Origin: Cytophagales bacterium WSM2-2
GTDB taxonomy: Bacteria > Bacteroidota > Bacteroidia > Cytophagales > Cyclobacteriaceae
DNA length: 64,000 nt
NCBI GenBank assembly: GCA_015472025.1
Contig: BNHL01000001.1
Coordinates: forward strand, 806,001 to 870,000
Direction of reading: 5' to 3'
The translations under genes were made by a program, and so were the position numbers. Below the pieces are notes generated by a model. The model made no database searches. It saw only the letters and a list, made by a program, of their open reading frames with translations, and was not told where the DNA came from. Shown one piece after another: positions 32,212 to 40,334 of the stretch (position 1 is the first letter of the stretch; each line of letters begins with the position of its first letter).

Positions 32212-33519
32212 TTGAAAACCAAGGGCCAACGTAAAAATAAAGTCAATATTGTAACGCTGGGGTGTTCCAAAAATTTAGTCGACTCAGAGGTATTGTTAAC
32301 GCAGCTCCGGGGTAACCAGATTGACGTTACCCACGAATCCAAGAATGATGACGCCAACATCGTGGTCATAAATACCTGTGGGTTTATTGACAACGCCAAA
32401 CAGGAATCCATTGACACGATTCTCCGGTACGTGGATGCCAAAGAGGAAGGCCTAGTAGAAAAAGTTTATGTTACAGGCTGCCTGTCTCAGCGCTACAAAG
32501 ACGATCTTGAAAAAGAAATCCCTAAAGTAGATGCCTGGTTTGGTACCAGGGACCTTTCTCGTCTGTTGAAGCAATTAAATGCCAACTACAAGCAGGAATT
32601 GGTAGGAGAAAGAATACTTACTAACCCAAGCCATTTTGCCTATTTAAAAATATCAGAAGGGTGCGATCGCCCCTGTTCTTTTTGTGCAATTCCACTGATG
32701 CGCGGCAAGCACGTCTCTCGCCCAATAGAAGAGTTGGTATTGGAAGCTAAGAACCTGGCGAAAAACGGAACGAAAGAATTGTTGCTGATCGCCCAGGACT
32801 CCACTTATTACGGGCTTGACCTTTACAAAAAAAGAAATCTTGCTGAGCTACTTCAACGGCTTTCCGATGTTGATGGTATCGAGTGGATTCGCTTGCACTA
32901 TGCATTTCCCACCGGCTTCCCGATGGACGCTCTTGATGTAATGGCTGAGCGAAAAAATATATGCAAGTACCTCGACATCCCATTGCAGCACGGCTCCACC
33001 GAAATACTTCAATTGATGAGACGCGGAACAACGCGTGAAAAAACAGAAGCGTTATTGCAAGCTATCCGTGAGAAAGTGCCTGATATTGCCATTCGAACAA
33101 CATTGATTTCAGGGCATCCCGGAGAAACTCAGCGCCATTTTGACGAAATGATGACGTTCGTAGAAAAGTCGAGGTTCGACCGACTGGGCGTGTTTACTTA
33201 TTCGCATGAAGAGAACACCCACTCCCATTCGATGAAAGATGATGTTCCGGAAAAAGTGAAGCAAGAACGCCTGGAGCAATTGATGGAATTACAAGAAGGG
33301 ATCTCGCTGGAACTCAACAAGGCCAAGGTGGGAAAGACTTATAAAATAATTGTTGATCGCAAAGAGGAAGGTTCATTCATCGGGCGTACCGAACATGATT
33401 CTCCTGAAGTTGACAACGAGGTAATCCTTCATAGCAAAGATTACCTGCGGTTGGGTGATTTTGTGGAAGCAAAAATTACGGGTGCTACGGAATTCGATCT
33501 GTCTGCTGAGGTCATTTAG
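32212..33519 (+). CDS. rimO: Ribosomal protein S12 methylthiotransferase RimO
   Basis: This 435-residue radical-SAM enzyme adds a methylthio group to Asp88 of ribosomal protein S12. Domains are in family order: the methylthiotransferase N-domain with LGCSKNLVDSEVLL and NTCGFIDNAKQESID, the radical SAM 4Fe4S motif CDRPCSFCAIP (Cys x3, Cys x2, Cys), and a C-terminal TRAM domain (YKIIVDRKEEGSFIGRTEHD, about 375-430). The start is TTG at 32212: the frame has a stop at 32200-32202, no ATG lies in between, and no in-frame Met occurs before the first essential Cys. Confidence 0.95.
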   Translation: MKTKGQRKNKVNIVTLGCSKNLVDSEVLLTQLRGNQIDVTHESKNDDANIVVINTCGFIDNAKQESIDTILRYVDAKEEGLVEKVYVTGCLSQRYKDDLEKEIPKVDAWFGTRDLSRLLKQLNANYKQELVGERILTNPSHFAYLKISEGCDRPCSFCAIPLMRGKHVSRPIEELVLEAKNLAKNGTKELLLIAQDSTYYGLDLYKKRNLAELLQRLSDVDGIEWIRLHYAFPTGFPMDALDVMAERKNICKYLDIPLQHGSTEILQLMRRGTTREKTEALLQAIREKVPDIAIRTTLISGHPGETQRHFDEMMTFVEKSRFDRLGVFTYSHEENTHSHSMKDDVPEKVKQERLEQLMELQEGISLELNKAKVGKTYKIIVDRKEEGSFIGRTEHDSPEVDNEVILHSKDYLRLGDFVEAKITGATEFDLSAEVI

Positions 33520-33656
33520 GATCAGATGTTAAAAAGTTCTTAATCCGTCCGGCATACCGGAAATAAAAAATACCGATCTTACTTTCATAAGAACCAAGTT
33601 GCATATTTACCCGTTATTCGCGTCATGGTTTACCTCAAACATCCCTGTTGTTGATT

Positions 33657-35216
33657 ATGCAGATTCACAAGATCGCGTTGCCTGATACGCATTCATTCAA
33701 TTCTTTTTTTCTCGACTATATTTCTCAAAAAGATACACTCAAGAATTTTTATCATCGGTTTCCGGTTGTTGCCAATTTTAAAGATCAGATCAGTGAAAAA
33801 TCATCTTTCACCCAAGAGAACCGGAATGTCCTTTTCAATTCATTAGCAAAGCAGTACGATGGTATAAAAATCTCTGATGCTGTTGCGTCCAATCTGAAGT
33901 CGCTTAAAGATCCGAAGACATTTACAATTACTACCGGGCACCAATTGAACGTATTCACCGGACCGCTGTATTTCATTTATAAGATCGTAACGGTTATCAA
34001 CGCTTGTAAAAAACTGAAAGAGCAATATCCTGCATATAACTTCGTCCCTGTTTACTGGATGGCTAGTGAAGATCATGATTATGACGAGATCAGGTCCTTC
34101 CGGCTTTATGGGAAAAAATACTCATGGGAAACCGACCAGACGGGGGCAGTAGGAAGATTTGATCCGAAGTCCTTATCAAAAATTATTGATGACCTGCCGG
34201 GCGATGTTTCTTTTTTCAAAACTGCCTACACCAAACATAGCAGTTTGTCACAGGCGGTGAGGTATTACGTCAATGAATTGTTCGGGAGCGAAGGATTGAT
34301 TGTCGTTGATGCTGATGATCGCGATCTGAAATCACTGCTGAAGAGCGTTATTCATGACGATCTCTTCAATCATACTCCAAAAAAACTGGTGGAAGAAAGA
34401 AACAAGCAACTCGAAAGTTCTGGGTACCATCCGCAAGTCTTTGCTCGTGACATCAATTTCTTTTTTTTAGACAAAGGATTAAGGCAACGCATTGAACGAA
34501 ATAACGAAGGGTTTTCAGTAGTCGATACCGACTTAAAATTCTCCCAAGCTGAGATTGAAAAACTCATTGACAGTTCTCCAGAAAAATTCAGCCCTAATGT
34601 TATTCTCAGGCCGTTGTACCAGGAAATTATCCTGCCCAACCTTGGCTATGCGGGAGGTCCTGCCGAAGTAGTGTATTGGCTCCAGCTCAAAGGGGTGTTT
34701 GACCACTTCAAAATTCCTTTTCCCGTTTTGATGCCCCGCAATTTTGCTGTCATGATGGATGAGTCAACACGAAAGAAATTTGTAAAAACCGGACTTGAGC
34801 TTAAAGATCTATTCGAAGAAAAAAATTATCTATTCAATCACTGGACTGTCAGGAATTCACAAACCGACCTTTCGCTTAGTAAAGAAATCGCAGAAGCGAA
34901 GAACATCTTTGTGCAGGTAAAAAATCGTGCATCACAAATTGATCCTACTCTTCTTAAGCATGCCGATGCGCAAACTTTACATCTAACCAAAGCACTGGAA
35001 ACTATTGAGGCGAAAATGCTTCGGGCAGAAAAGAGAAAACATTCTGATAAGCTTCGCCAGATTGAAACTGTAAAAGACGCCCTTTTCCCTAATGGAAGCC
35101 TGCAGGAACGCGTTGACAATTTTCTAAATTTCTACCAGCAAGACCCTCAATTCATACAAAAGCTTATCGAGGCATTTGATCCTTTTGACTTCCGGTTTAC
35201 TATTTTTGAAGTGTGA
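33657..35216 (+). CDS. bshC: Bacillithiol biosynthesis cysteine-adding enzyme BshC
   Basis: This 519-residue protein performs the last proposed step of bacillithiol synthesis, adding cysteine to glucosaminyl-malate. Typical blocks are the start IHKIALPDTHSFNSFFLDYI, TITTGHQLNVFTGPLYFIYK, VPVYWMASEDHDYDEI, NVILRPLYQEIILPNLGYAGGPAE and RNFAVMMD, followed by a coiled-coil C-terminal part (about 415-480). ATG 33657 is preferred over TTG 33648. Its presence implies that this organism uses bacillithiol as redox thiol. It overlaps the next gene by four bases (GTGA). Confidence 0.93.
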   Translation: MQIHKIALPDTHSFNSFFLDYISQKDTLKNFYHRFPVVANFKDQISEKSSFTQENRNVLFNSLAKQYDGIKISDAVASNLKSLKDPKTFTITTGHQLNVFTGPLYFIYKIVTVINACKKLKEQYPAYNFVPVYWMASEDHDYDEIRSFRLYGKKYSWETDQTGAVGRFDPKSLSKIIDDLPGDVSFFKTAYTKHSSLSQAVRYYVNELFGSEGLIVVDADDRDLKSLLKSVIHDDLFNHTPKKLVEERNKQLESSGYHPQVFARDINFFFLDKGLRQRIERNNEGFSVVDTDLKFSQAEIEKLIDSSPEKFSPNVILRPLYQEIILPNLGYAGGPAEVVYWLQLKGVFDHFKIPFPVLMPRNFAVMMDESTRKKFVKTGLELKDLFEEKNYLFNHWTVRNSQTDLSLSKEIAEAKNIFVQVKNRASQIDPTLLKHADAQTLHLTKALETIEAKMLRAEKRKHSDKLRQIETVKDALFPNGSLQERVDNFLNFYQQDPQFIQKLIEAFDPFDFRFTIFEV

Positions 35217-35785
35217 TTAAGCAGGAAATTCGTTCAAAAAAACTCAATCAGCGACTCGCCTTATCCAAGAATGAATGTGATGAGCTGAGTGAAAAAATCG
35301 GAGAACGTTTTTTATCACAAGTCGATTTATCTTCCATTCGGGTCCTTCACATTTTCTTGCCCATCATTTCGAGGAAAGAACCTGACACACGGATCATTAT
35401 TAACGGAATTAAAAAAGATTTTCCATTTATTCGAATTTCTCTGCCACGAGTGGAAGGCGATCAGATGGTCAACTTTTATCTTGGAAAGGAGACCAGACTT
35501 GAAAAAAATAAATGGGGAATCGAAGAGCCTGTTTCAGGAATCCCGACATCAACAGAGGAAATTGATCTTGTCGTTGTACCGTTACTTGCCTTTGATAGAG
35601 AAGGAAACAGGCTTGGTTACGGCAAAGGCTTCTACGACAAATTTCTGAATCAGTGCCGCAGAGATTGTCAAAAGATAGGCTTATCTTATTTTGGTCCGGA
35701 AGATGAACTAATCCCGACAGATACGCACGATGTTCCTCTTAATGCTGTGATTACGCCTATGCAGGTTTACAAATTCAAATCTTAA
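35213..35785 (+). CDS. 5-formyltetrahydrofolate cyclo-ligase
   Basis: This 190-residue enzyme converts 5-formyltetrahydrofolate to 5,10-methenyltetrahydrofolate using ATP. The family signature LGYGKGFYDKFLNQC is at about 142-156, preceded by IDLVVVPLLAFDREGNR. The N-terminus reads MIKQEIRSKKLNQRLALS. The GTG start at 35213 overlaps the bshC stop in GTGA, implying coupling with BshC. No other ATG fits the family N-terminus. Its stop codon overlaps the stop of the convergent MG2-plug gene. Confidence 0.93.
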   Translation: MIKQEIRSKKLNQRLALSKNECDELSEKIGERFLSQVDLSSIRVLHIFLPIISRKEPDTRIIINGIKKDFPFIRISLPRVEGDQMVNFYLGKETRLEKNKWGIEEPVSGIPTSTEEIDLVVVPLLAFDREGNRLGYGKGFYDKFLNQCRRDCQKIGLSYFGPEDELIPTDTHDVPLNAVITPMQVYKFKS

Positions 35786-38106
35786 TTGCCGGAATATTTT
35801 ACGTCAAACGGCAACTCCTGGAAGAGTGGCGCTCCTGTGACGCTAGTCCCAAAAACCTGGAGGCGGAAATTCCCCACATCGTCTGTAGTATTAAATTGAA
35901 TTTCTGTCGGACCGGTTCCATTGGTTTGTGCTTGAGGCAACCAGAAAATACAAGAGTGAAGATCGGGCAAGTTAGTAGCGGAGCTTTTACCCTGAAACCC
36001 TTTAGCAACCGGAAGCAGACCTGAAAAATCCAACCTGTTCTTATCCTTAATGGTGATAGGGTTCTTCGTGTTTACGAGTATTACACCGTTTGCTCCGAGT
36101 TTACCCAATGCCAAAAGTTTCTGGCTATCTCTCACTACTTTGATCGAGATCACATCAGCAGGCTTTATCCCCAGAAAATACGTGGGATCCTTAGTTATCT
36201 GCCCGTCTATCACGTAAAGTGGACCAGCATGATTGCTGGGCATTTTTCCCGTTGTATTTACTCTGACCACATGGCGTCCGCCAATTTTGCGATACTCCAC
36301 GCCTTTGAGTAGTTCCTTTGCCACATCTTCTATCGTTGGCATCATCAGGTATTCACTAATATTCAGTTTGATGTCTGCACCATTCAATTCATCTTCCATT
36401 GCTTTGTTAGGATCAAACGTGGAGTCACGAAGAGCCTTGGGATTGATGAAGAACGAATACGAGTTGCTAATTGTCTTGCGCTGCAAGCTGTAAATGGAAT
36501 ATGTATCCGCTGACTTTCCTACGCGCCACGCTTCCGCTTTGAAGGAAATCAGGGAATCGGGATCATCGATTTTCACATTGATTCCTTCAACATCCCTCCC
36601 GCGCAGACTGGCTGCATACATAAAGCGGTCTTTGGCGTAAACACTCAGAACAAGTGGAAAAGAAAAGCGTCCTTTAGACAGAGCATAAGTTTCGTAACCA
36701 CGCAGATTGTTTTCAAGAAAAAACATCATCAAAGTAGAGTCATTTACAGGCTGACCATTTTTGGCAAATGTTGCCTTTCCTGACAAAGTCAGGTACTGTT
36801 GTGATTTCACCAGGGGAACTGGATTCTTATCTACTATTTTTTTCCAGTCAAACCACGAACATGTTTGTGTGATCAGGTAGTTATTGATTGTAACTGGATT
36901 GGCATATTTTTTATTGAGTGGAAAAGAGTTTGAGATATCACTCTTAAAGGTGAGGTAGTCCATTTCAGATTCGCCTTCGCCAAACATATCTCCGTTGATC
37001 ACACGGCAGGCAAGCGTTCCATCGGTTGGGTAGCCATCCTTATCCAGGATGCGCATATTCGCTTTCACCTGCTGTCTTGTCGTGTACCCACTTGACAAAC
37101 CTTCGATTTTTAAGATTCGGCTTTGCCGCTCGCCAACATGAATAACCCGGCCTCCTAACATATTGTATTTTCCATCTGCTACAATAATCTGTGCTACACC
37201 GGTTGGTAAATCCTGAGGTAAGAGGATTTCCCTTTTTCTTTCACTGACAAAATCAACAGGCGTGCTAAACACGAGACCTTTAGCCGCAAAGACCAGTAGG
37301 TAGAATCGATTTCCTTCGTTTCCTTCCGTACGTTCCAAATTTATTTTGATACGTTGCTGATCTGAGGCATCGCAGGAAATAGTAATTCCGTTGGAAATCA
37401 CTTTAGGAAAATCAAATGCTTTCACTCCATCTTCAGCGGCAAGCTCCACTTTGTATGCTTCGTTCATCTTCGGAGTCACGTGAACCAAACTCACACTGTC
37501 GTTTAATATTTCCATTGAAGCCAACTCACGATTCGATTCTTTAATAACCACTCTCCCTCTATTTTTAGAACCAGAGTACCGTATCGCAATCGTATTTTCC
37601 AAACCGGCCACCATCGATCCGCTCTCCGCATAGATCATGACGGTATCCTTGGCTGGATGTTTCTCAAATATATTTTTCCCCGTGATAAGAAATTGTTTTT
37701 GGAAGAAGAGCGATTTATCAAAATTCTTCATCCATTCGGTGAATGCTACAAAAACATAATTTCCAGGTGCGAGGTCATCCGGGACTACGAGTTTGTTGGA
37801 GGCACTCCCATTGGTAACTGCCACCCATTGTGTCATTTTCTTTTTTCCATCTTCATCAAATAAACAGATGTGAACAATCTGTGTGCCTTTTATCGGCTTC
37901 AAGTCACTAGCAGCTACGTAGGAGGTCCGGAAATACACAGTATCGCCCGGAGCATATTTAGGTTGATTAAACAGAAGTTCAAGTTTTGCCCGTGATGTCC
38001 TGGAGAAATATGCCTCAGAACGCATTTTCACTTCCGATAAAAAATTCTCTTCAGGCAAAAAGCCTGCACAGATAAGAATAATTGCAAATGAGGATAGCTT
38101 CTTCAT
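35782..38106 (-). CDS. Exported MG2-domain protein with C-terminal TonB-receptor plug domain
   Basis: From the ATG at 38106 the product is 774 residues. A Sec signal peptide is followed by a macroglobulin-like MG2 domain (about 30-150; LLFNQPKYAPGDTVYFRTSY, DLAPGNYVFVAFTEWM), several further beta domains, and a receptor plug-like domain (about 560-690; GPLYVIDGQITKDPTYFLG, DVISIKVVRDSQKLLALG, GANGVILVNTKNP) without any beta-barrel behind it. The last 80 residues form another beta domain. This architecture occurs in Bacteroidota. It ends an operon with a TonB-dependent receptor and two DUF4249 lipoproteins; the plug could act with that receptor. Function is unknown. Confidence 0.8.
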   Translation of the reverse strand: MKKLSSFAIILICAGFLPEENFLSEVKMRSEAYFSRTSRAKLELLFNQPKYAPGDTVYFRTSYVAASDLKPIKGTQIVHICLFDEDGKKKMTQWVAVTNGSASNKLVVPDDLAPGNYVFVAFTEWMKNFDKSLFFQKQFLITGKNIFEKHPAKDTVMIYAESGSMVAGLENTIAIRYSGSKNRGRVVIKESNRELASMEILNDSVSLVHVTPKMNEAYKVELAAEDGVKAFDFPKVISNGITISCDASDQQRIKINLERTEGNEGNRFYLLVFAAKGLVFSTPVDFVSERKREILLPQDLPTGVAQIIVADGKYNMLGGRVIHVGERQSRILKIEGLSSGYTTRQQVKANMRILDKDGYPTDGTLACRVINGDMFGEGESEMDYLTFKSDISNSFPLNKKYANPVTINNYLITQTCSWFDWKKIVDKNPVPLVKSQQYLTLSGKATFAKNGQPVNDSTLMMFFLENNLRGYETYALSKGRFSFPLVLSVYAKDRFMYAASLRGRDVEGINVKIDDPDSLISFKAEAWRVGKSADTYSIYSLQRKTISNSYSFFINPKALRDSTFDPNKAMEDELNGADIKLNISEYLMMPTIEDVAKELLKGVEYRKIGGRHVVRVNTTGKMPSNHAGPLYVIDGQITKDPTYFLGIKPADVISIKVVRDSQKLLALGKLGANGVILVNTKNPITIKDKNRLDFSGLLPVAKGFQGKSSATNLPDLHSCIFWLPQAQTNGTGPTEIQFNTTDDVGNFRLQVFGTSVTGAPLFQELPFDVKYSGN

Positions 38107-38108
38107 AG

Positions 38109-39221
38109 TTACCAAAATGTAGGTTTTGCCGTTGTACTGTATTTGTACGCACTTGTACAAGGCGCAATGATTGTATCTATAGGATTCAGATGGTAAGGTA
38201 CGTCTGCCCGATTTAAGGTCAATGTGTGCTTCACTACAGCTGAAGCTGCAAAGTAGCCGATCACATTTGTCGCCCCGACAGATACTGCGTAGATATTCCC
38301 CCTGGTCTTCGGTGGTGGAGTCTGGAATAAATCACTACTACTTTCTTTTTGCACCCTTACACCTTTCCAAAAATCATAGACTGCCTGTGAACAACTTAAT
38401 TGCTCTACCTCGATGTAATATTTTTTGTAAAACGTCCGAACGTTGGCTGTGATGAAAGCAACATTCAAATTCTTTATCAATCCACTATTGATATGCCGGG
38501 AGTCAGATACTTCTGGTACCTGATTGTATTCTGTCACCCAACATTCGCAGCAGGTGCAGGGATTTGTAGTTTGAATCAACGCTTGTCCTTTTGAAATATA
38601 ACCACTGCAGGAAAAAGGAGCAGGCTTATCAAACGGGGGAGACATAGCCATTGGGATAGGTACCCGAAAAAGTTCGGGATGAGTAAAGATTTCGAATGTG
38701 CCGGTCCATCTCCACCAAACCCGTTCTTCTTGTTCAGGCAATACCTGACTATCAATAAAAATATTAAATCCATTAGTGGATTTCTTTTGGTTATAATATG
38801 TTGGCTCCTCATTCATTACAAACTCGGAACGCATATTTGTAAAATCTCCTACTGGCAAAAGTTTCTCCACAGCAGATTCATACAACATGCCATCCGCAGT
38901 TGCAATTTTCAGTGTGTAGCTTCTGCCGATGACTCCTTGCGTAGTTTGAGTGTAGTAATGCCCATCGCTCTTTTCCGTTAGTTTTTCTGAATTCCCCAGG
39001 TCGTCCAAAATAGTAACAGAAGCGCCTTTAATCCATTCGGTCTTGCGTAGCTGATCGCGCACCGGCATTGCTTTAGAAATCATCACCGCATATGCCCCTG
39101 GTTGATTGGTGATCATTCCCTCGACAACCAATGCATCATGAAATTCGGACACGCTGATGTCGTATGGGGCAACACACGAAGTCAGCAGTAAAAGATAGAT
39201 AAGAAACTTGGAGCGGTTCAT
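38109..39221 (-). CDS. DUF4249 lipoprotein, copy 2
   Basis: This 370-residue outer-membrane-type lipoprotein has its lipobox at LLTSCVAPYD (Cys16). It has the DUF4249 pattern: LVVEGMITNQPGAYAVMISKA, GASVTILDDLGNSEKL, DGHYYTQTTQGVIGRSYTLKI, LPVGDF and a late IGYFAASAV. A cysteine cluster is striking: Cys205 (PFSCSGYIS), then Cys222, Cys224, Cys225 and Cys227 followed by Trp (CTCCECWVTEYN). The neighbouring copy has the same cluster with the same internal spacing. It lies 4 bases after copy 1 and 2 bases before the MG2-plug gene. It likely sits at the outer membrane with the receptor; ligand unknown. Confidence 0.88.
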   Translation of the reverse strand: MNRSKFLIYLLLLTSCVAPYDISVSEFHDALVVEGMITNQPGAYAVMISKAMPVRDQLRKTEWIKGASVTILDDLGNSEKLTEKSDGHYYTQTTQGVIGRSYTLKIATADGMLYESAVEKLLPVGDFTNMRSEFVMNEEPTYYNQKKSTNGFNIFIDSQVLPEQEERVWWRWTGTFEIFTHPELFRVPIPMAMSPPFDKPAPFSCSGYISKGQALIQTTNPCTCCECWVTEYNQVPEVSDSRHINSGLIKNLNVAFITANVRTFYKKYYIEVEQLSCSQAVYDFWKGVRVQKESSSDLFQTPPPKTRGNIYAVSVGATNVIGYFAASAVVKHTLTLNRADVPYHLNPIDTIIAPCTSAYKYSTTAKPTFW

Positions 39222-39225
39222 ATTT

Positions 39226-40332
39226 TCACCAGAATACAGGCCTGGAGGTTGTACTTAGTTTGTAAGCCTCCACACAACTGGAAGCCAATGTGTCTATTGG
39301 ATTCAAGTGATAAGGCACATCCGAACGAAGGATTGTGATCACATGTTTTTTCACTGCTGATGCAGCAAAATATCCAATCACAGGTGTCGCCTCTGGGGAA
39401 GTTGAAGAGATGTTGCTCCCGCTTCGTGGTGGTGGAGTTTGAAATAAATTGCTGCTATTGGATTTTTGCACTTTTACTTTTTTCCAGAAATCGTAGACTG
39501 ATTGTGAAAGACTGAGTTGCTCGACTTCGAGATAGTACTTATCGAAAAAAGTACGGACGTTTGCCTCCACAAATCCCACGTATTGATTTTTCAATTTTCC
39601 GTTGATCACCAATTGAGGGTCGGAGATTTCCGGAATAGAATTATATTGAGTTATCCAGCAATAACAGCAGGTACATGGAGATTGCTGTACCAGTGCGCCA
39701 CCTCTTGAAATATAACCACTACATGGAACAGGATCGGGAACGATAGTCGTTCCCGTACGACTTGGTACGGGTCTGGTCCGAAATTGCGGATAAGTCATAA
39801 TTTCAAATGTCCCTGTCCATCTCCACCAGGCACGACTTTCTTGTTCAGGAAGCAAATCGCTGTCGAGATAGATATTAAATCCATTGGGGGATTTCACTTG
39901 GTTGTAATAAGTAGGCTCCTCCACTTGCCTGAATTCAGCATGTAAGTTTGAAAAATCTCCTACTGGTAAAAGTTTTTCAGGTGAAGAGGTATATACTACT
40001 CCTTCTTTGGTAACAATGCTCAGCGTATAAGATACTCCTACGACTCCCTGGATAGAGTTCGTGTAGTAATGCCCGTCACTGGCTTCGTGCAATGTTTCAT
40101 TATTTCCCCGGTCATCGCTTATCTGGACTGAAGCTCCTGTTATCCATTGCGTCTTCAAAACCTGGTTGAGTATTGGAACGGCTTTTGAAATCTTGACGAG
40201 ATATGGACCGGTTTGGTCAGTGATCATCCCCTCTACTACAACCGCTTCATGGTACTCTGACGAGCTGAAATCATAAGGGCTAACGCATGAGCTGAGCAGG
40301 AACAAGTAAATAAAAATTCTTGAATACCTCAT
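39226..40332 (-). CDS. DUF4249 lipoprotein, copy 1
   Basis: This 368-residue lipoprotein (lipobox LLSSCVSPYD, Cys16) is a close paralog of the next gene over its full length; by eye about half of the residues are identical. The Cys cluster has Cys204 (PVPCSGYIS), Cys220, Cys222, Cys223 and Cys225 with Trp (CTCCYCWITQYN). Other shared motifs are VVVEGMITDQ, GHYYTNSIQGVVGVSYTL and RAWWRWTGTFEI. It lies 2 bases after the TonB-dependent receptor gene and 4 bases before copy 2. The family is normally one gene per receptor, so the doubling is a specific feature of this locus. Confidence 0.88.
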   Translation of the reverse strand: MRYSRIFIYLFLLSSCVSPYDFSSSEYHEAVVVEGMITDQTGPYLVKISKAVPILNQVLKTQWITGASVQISDDRGNNETLHEASDGHYYTNSIQGVVGVSYTLSIVTKEGVVYTSSPEKLLPVGDFSNLHAEFRQVEEPTYYNQVKSPNGFNIYLDSDLLPEQESRAWWRWTGTFEIMTYPQFRTRPVPSRTGTTIVPDPVPCSGYISRGGALVQQSPCTCCYCWITQYNSIPEISDPQLVINGKLKNQYVGFVEANVRTFFDKYYLEVEQLSLSQSVYDFWKKVKVQKSNSSNLFQTPPPRSGSNISSTSPEATPVIGYFAASAVKKHVITILRSDVPYHLNPIDTLASSCVEAYKLSTTSRPVFW

Positions 40333-40334
40333 GA

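Noticed and set aside
33548-33561. TCCGG-CATA-CCGGA hairpin after rimO
   Set aside because: Followed by A residues rather than T on the coding strand, and the stem is 5 bp; it does not act like a terminator for rimO.
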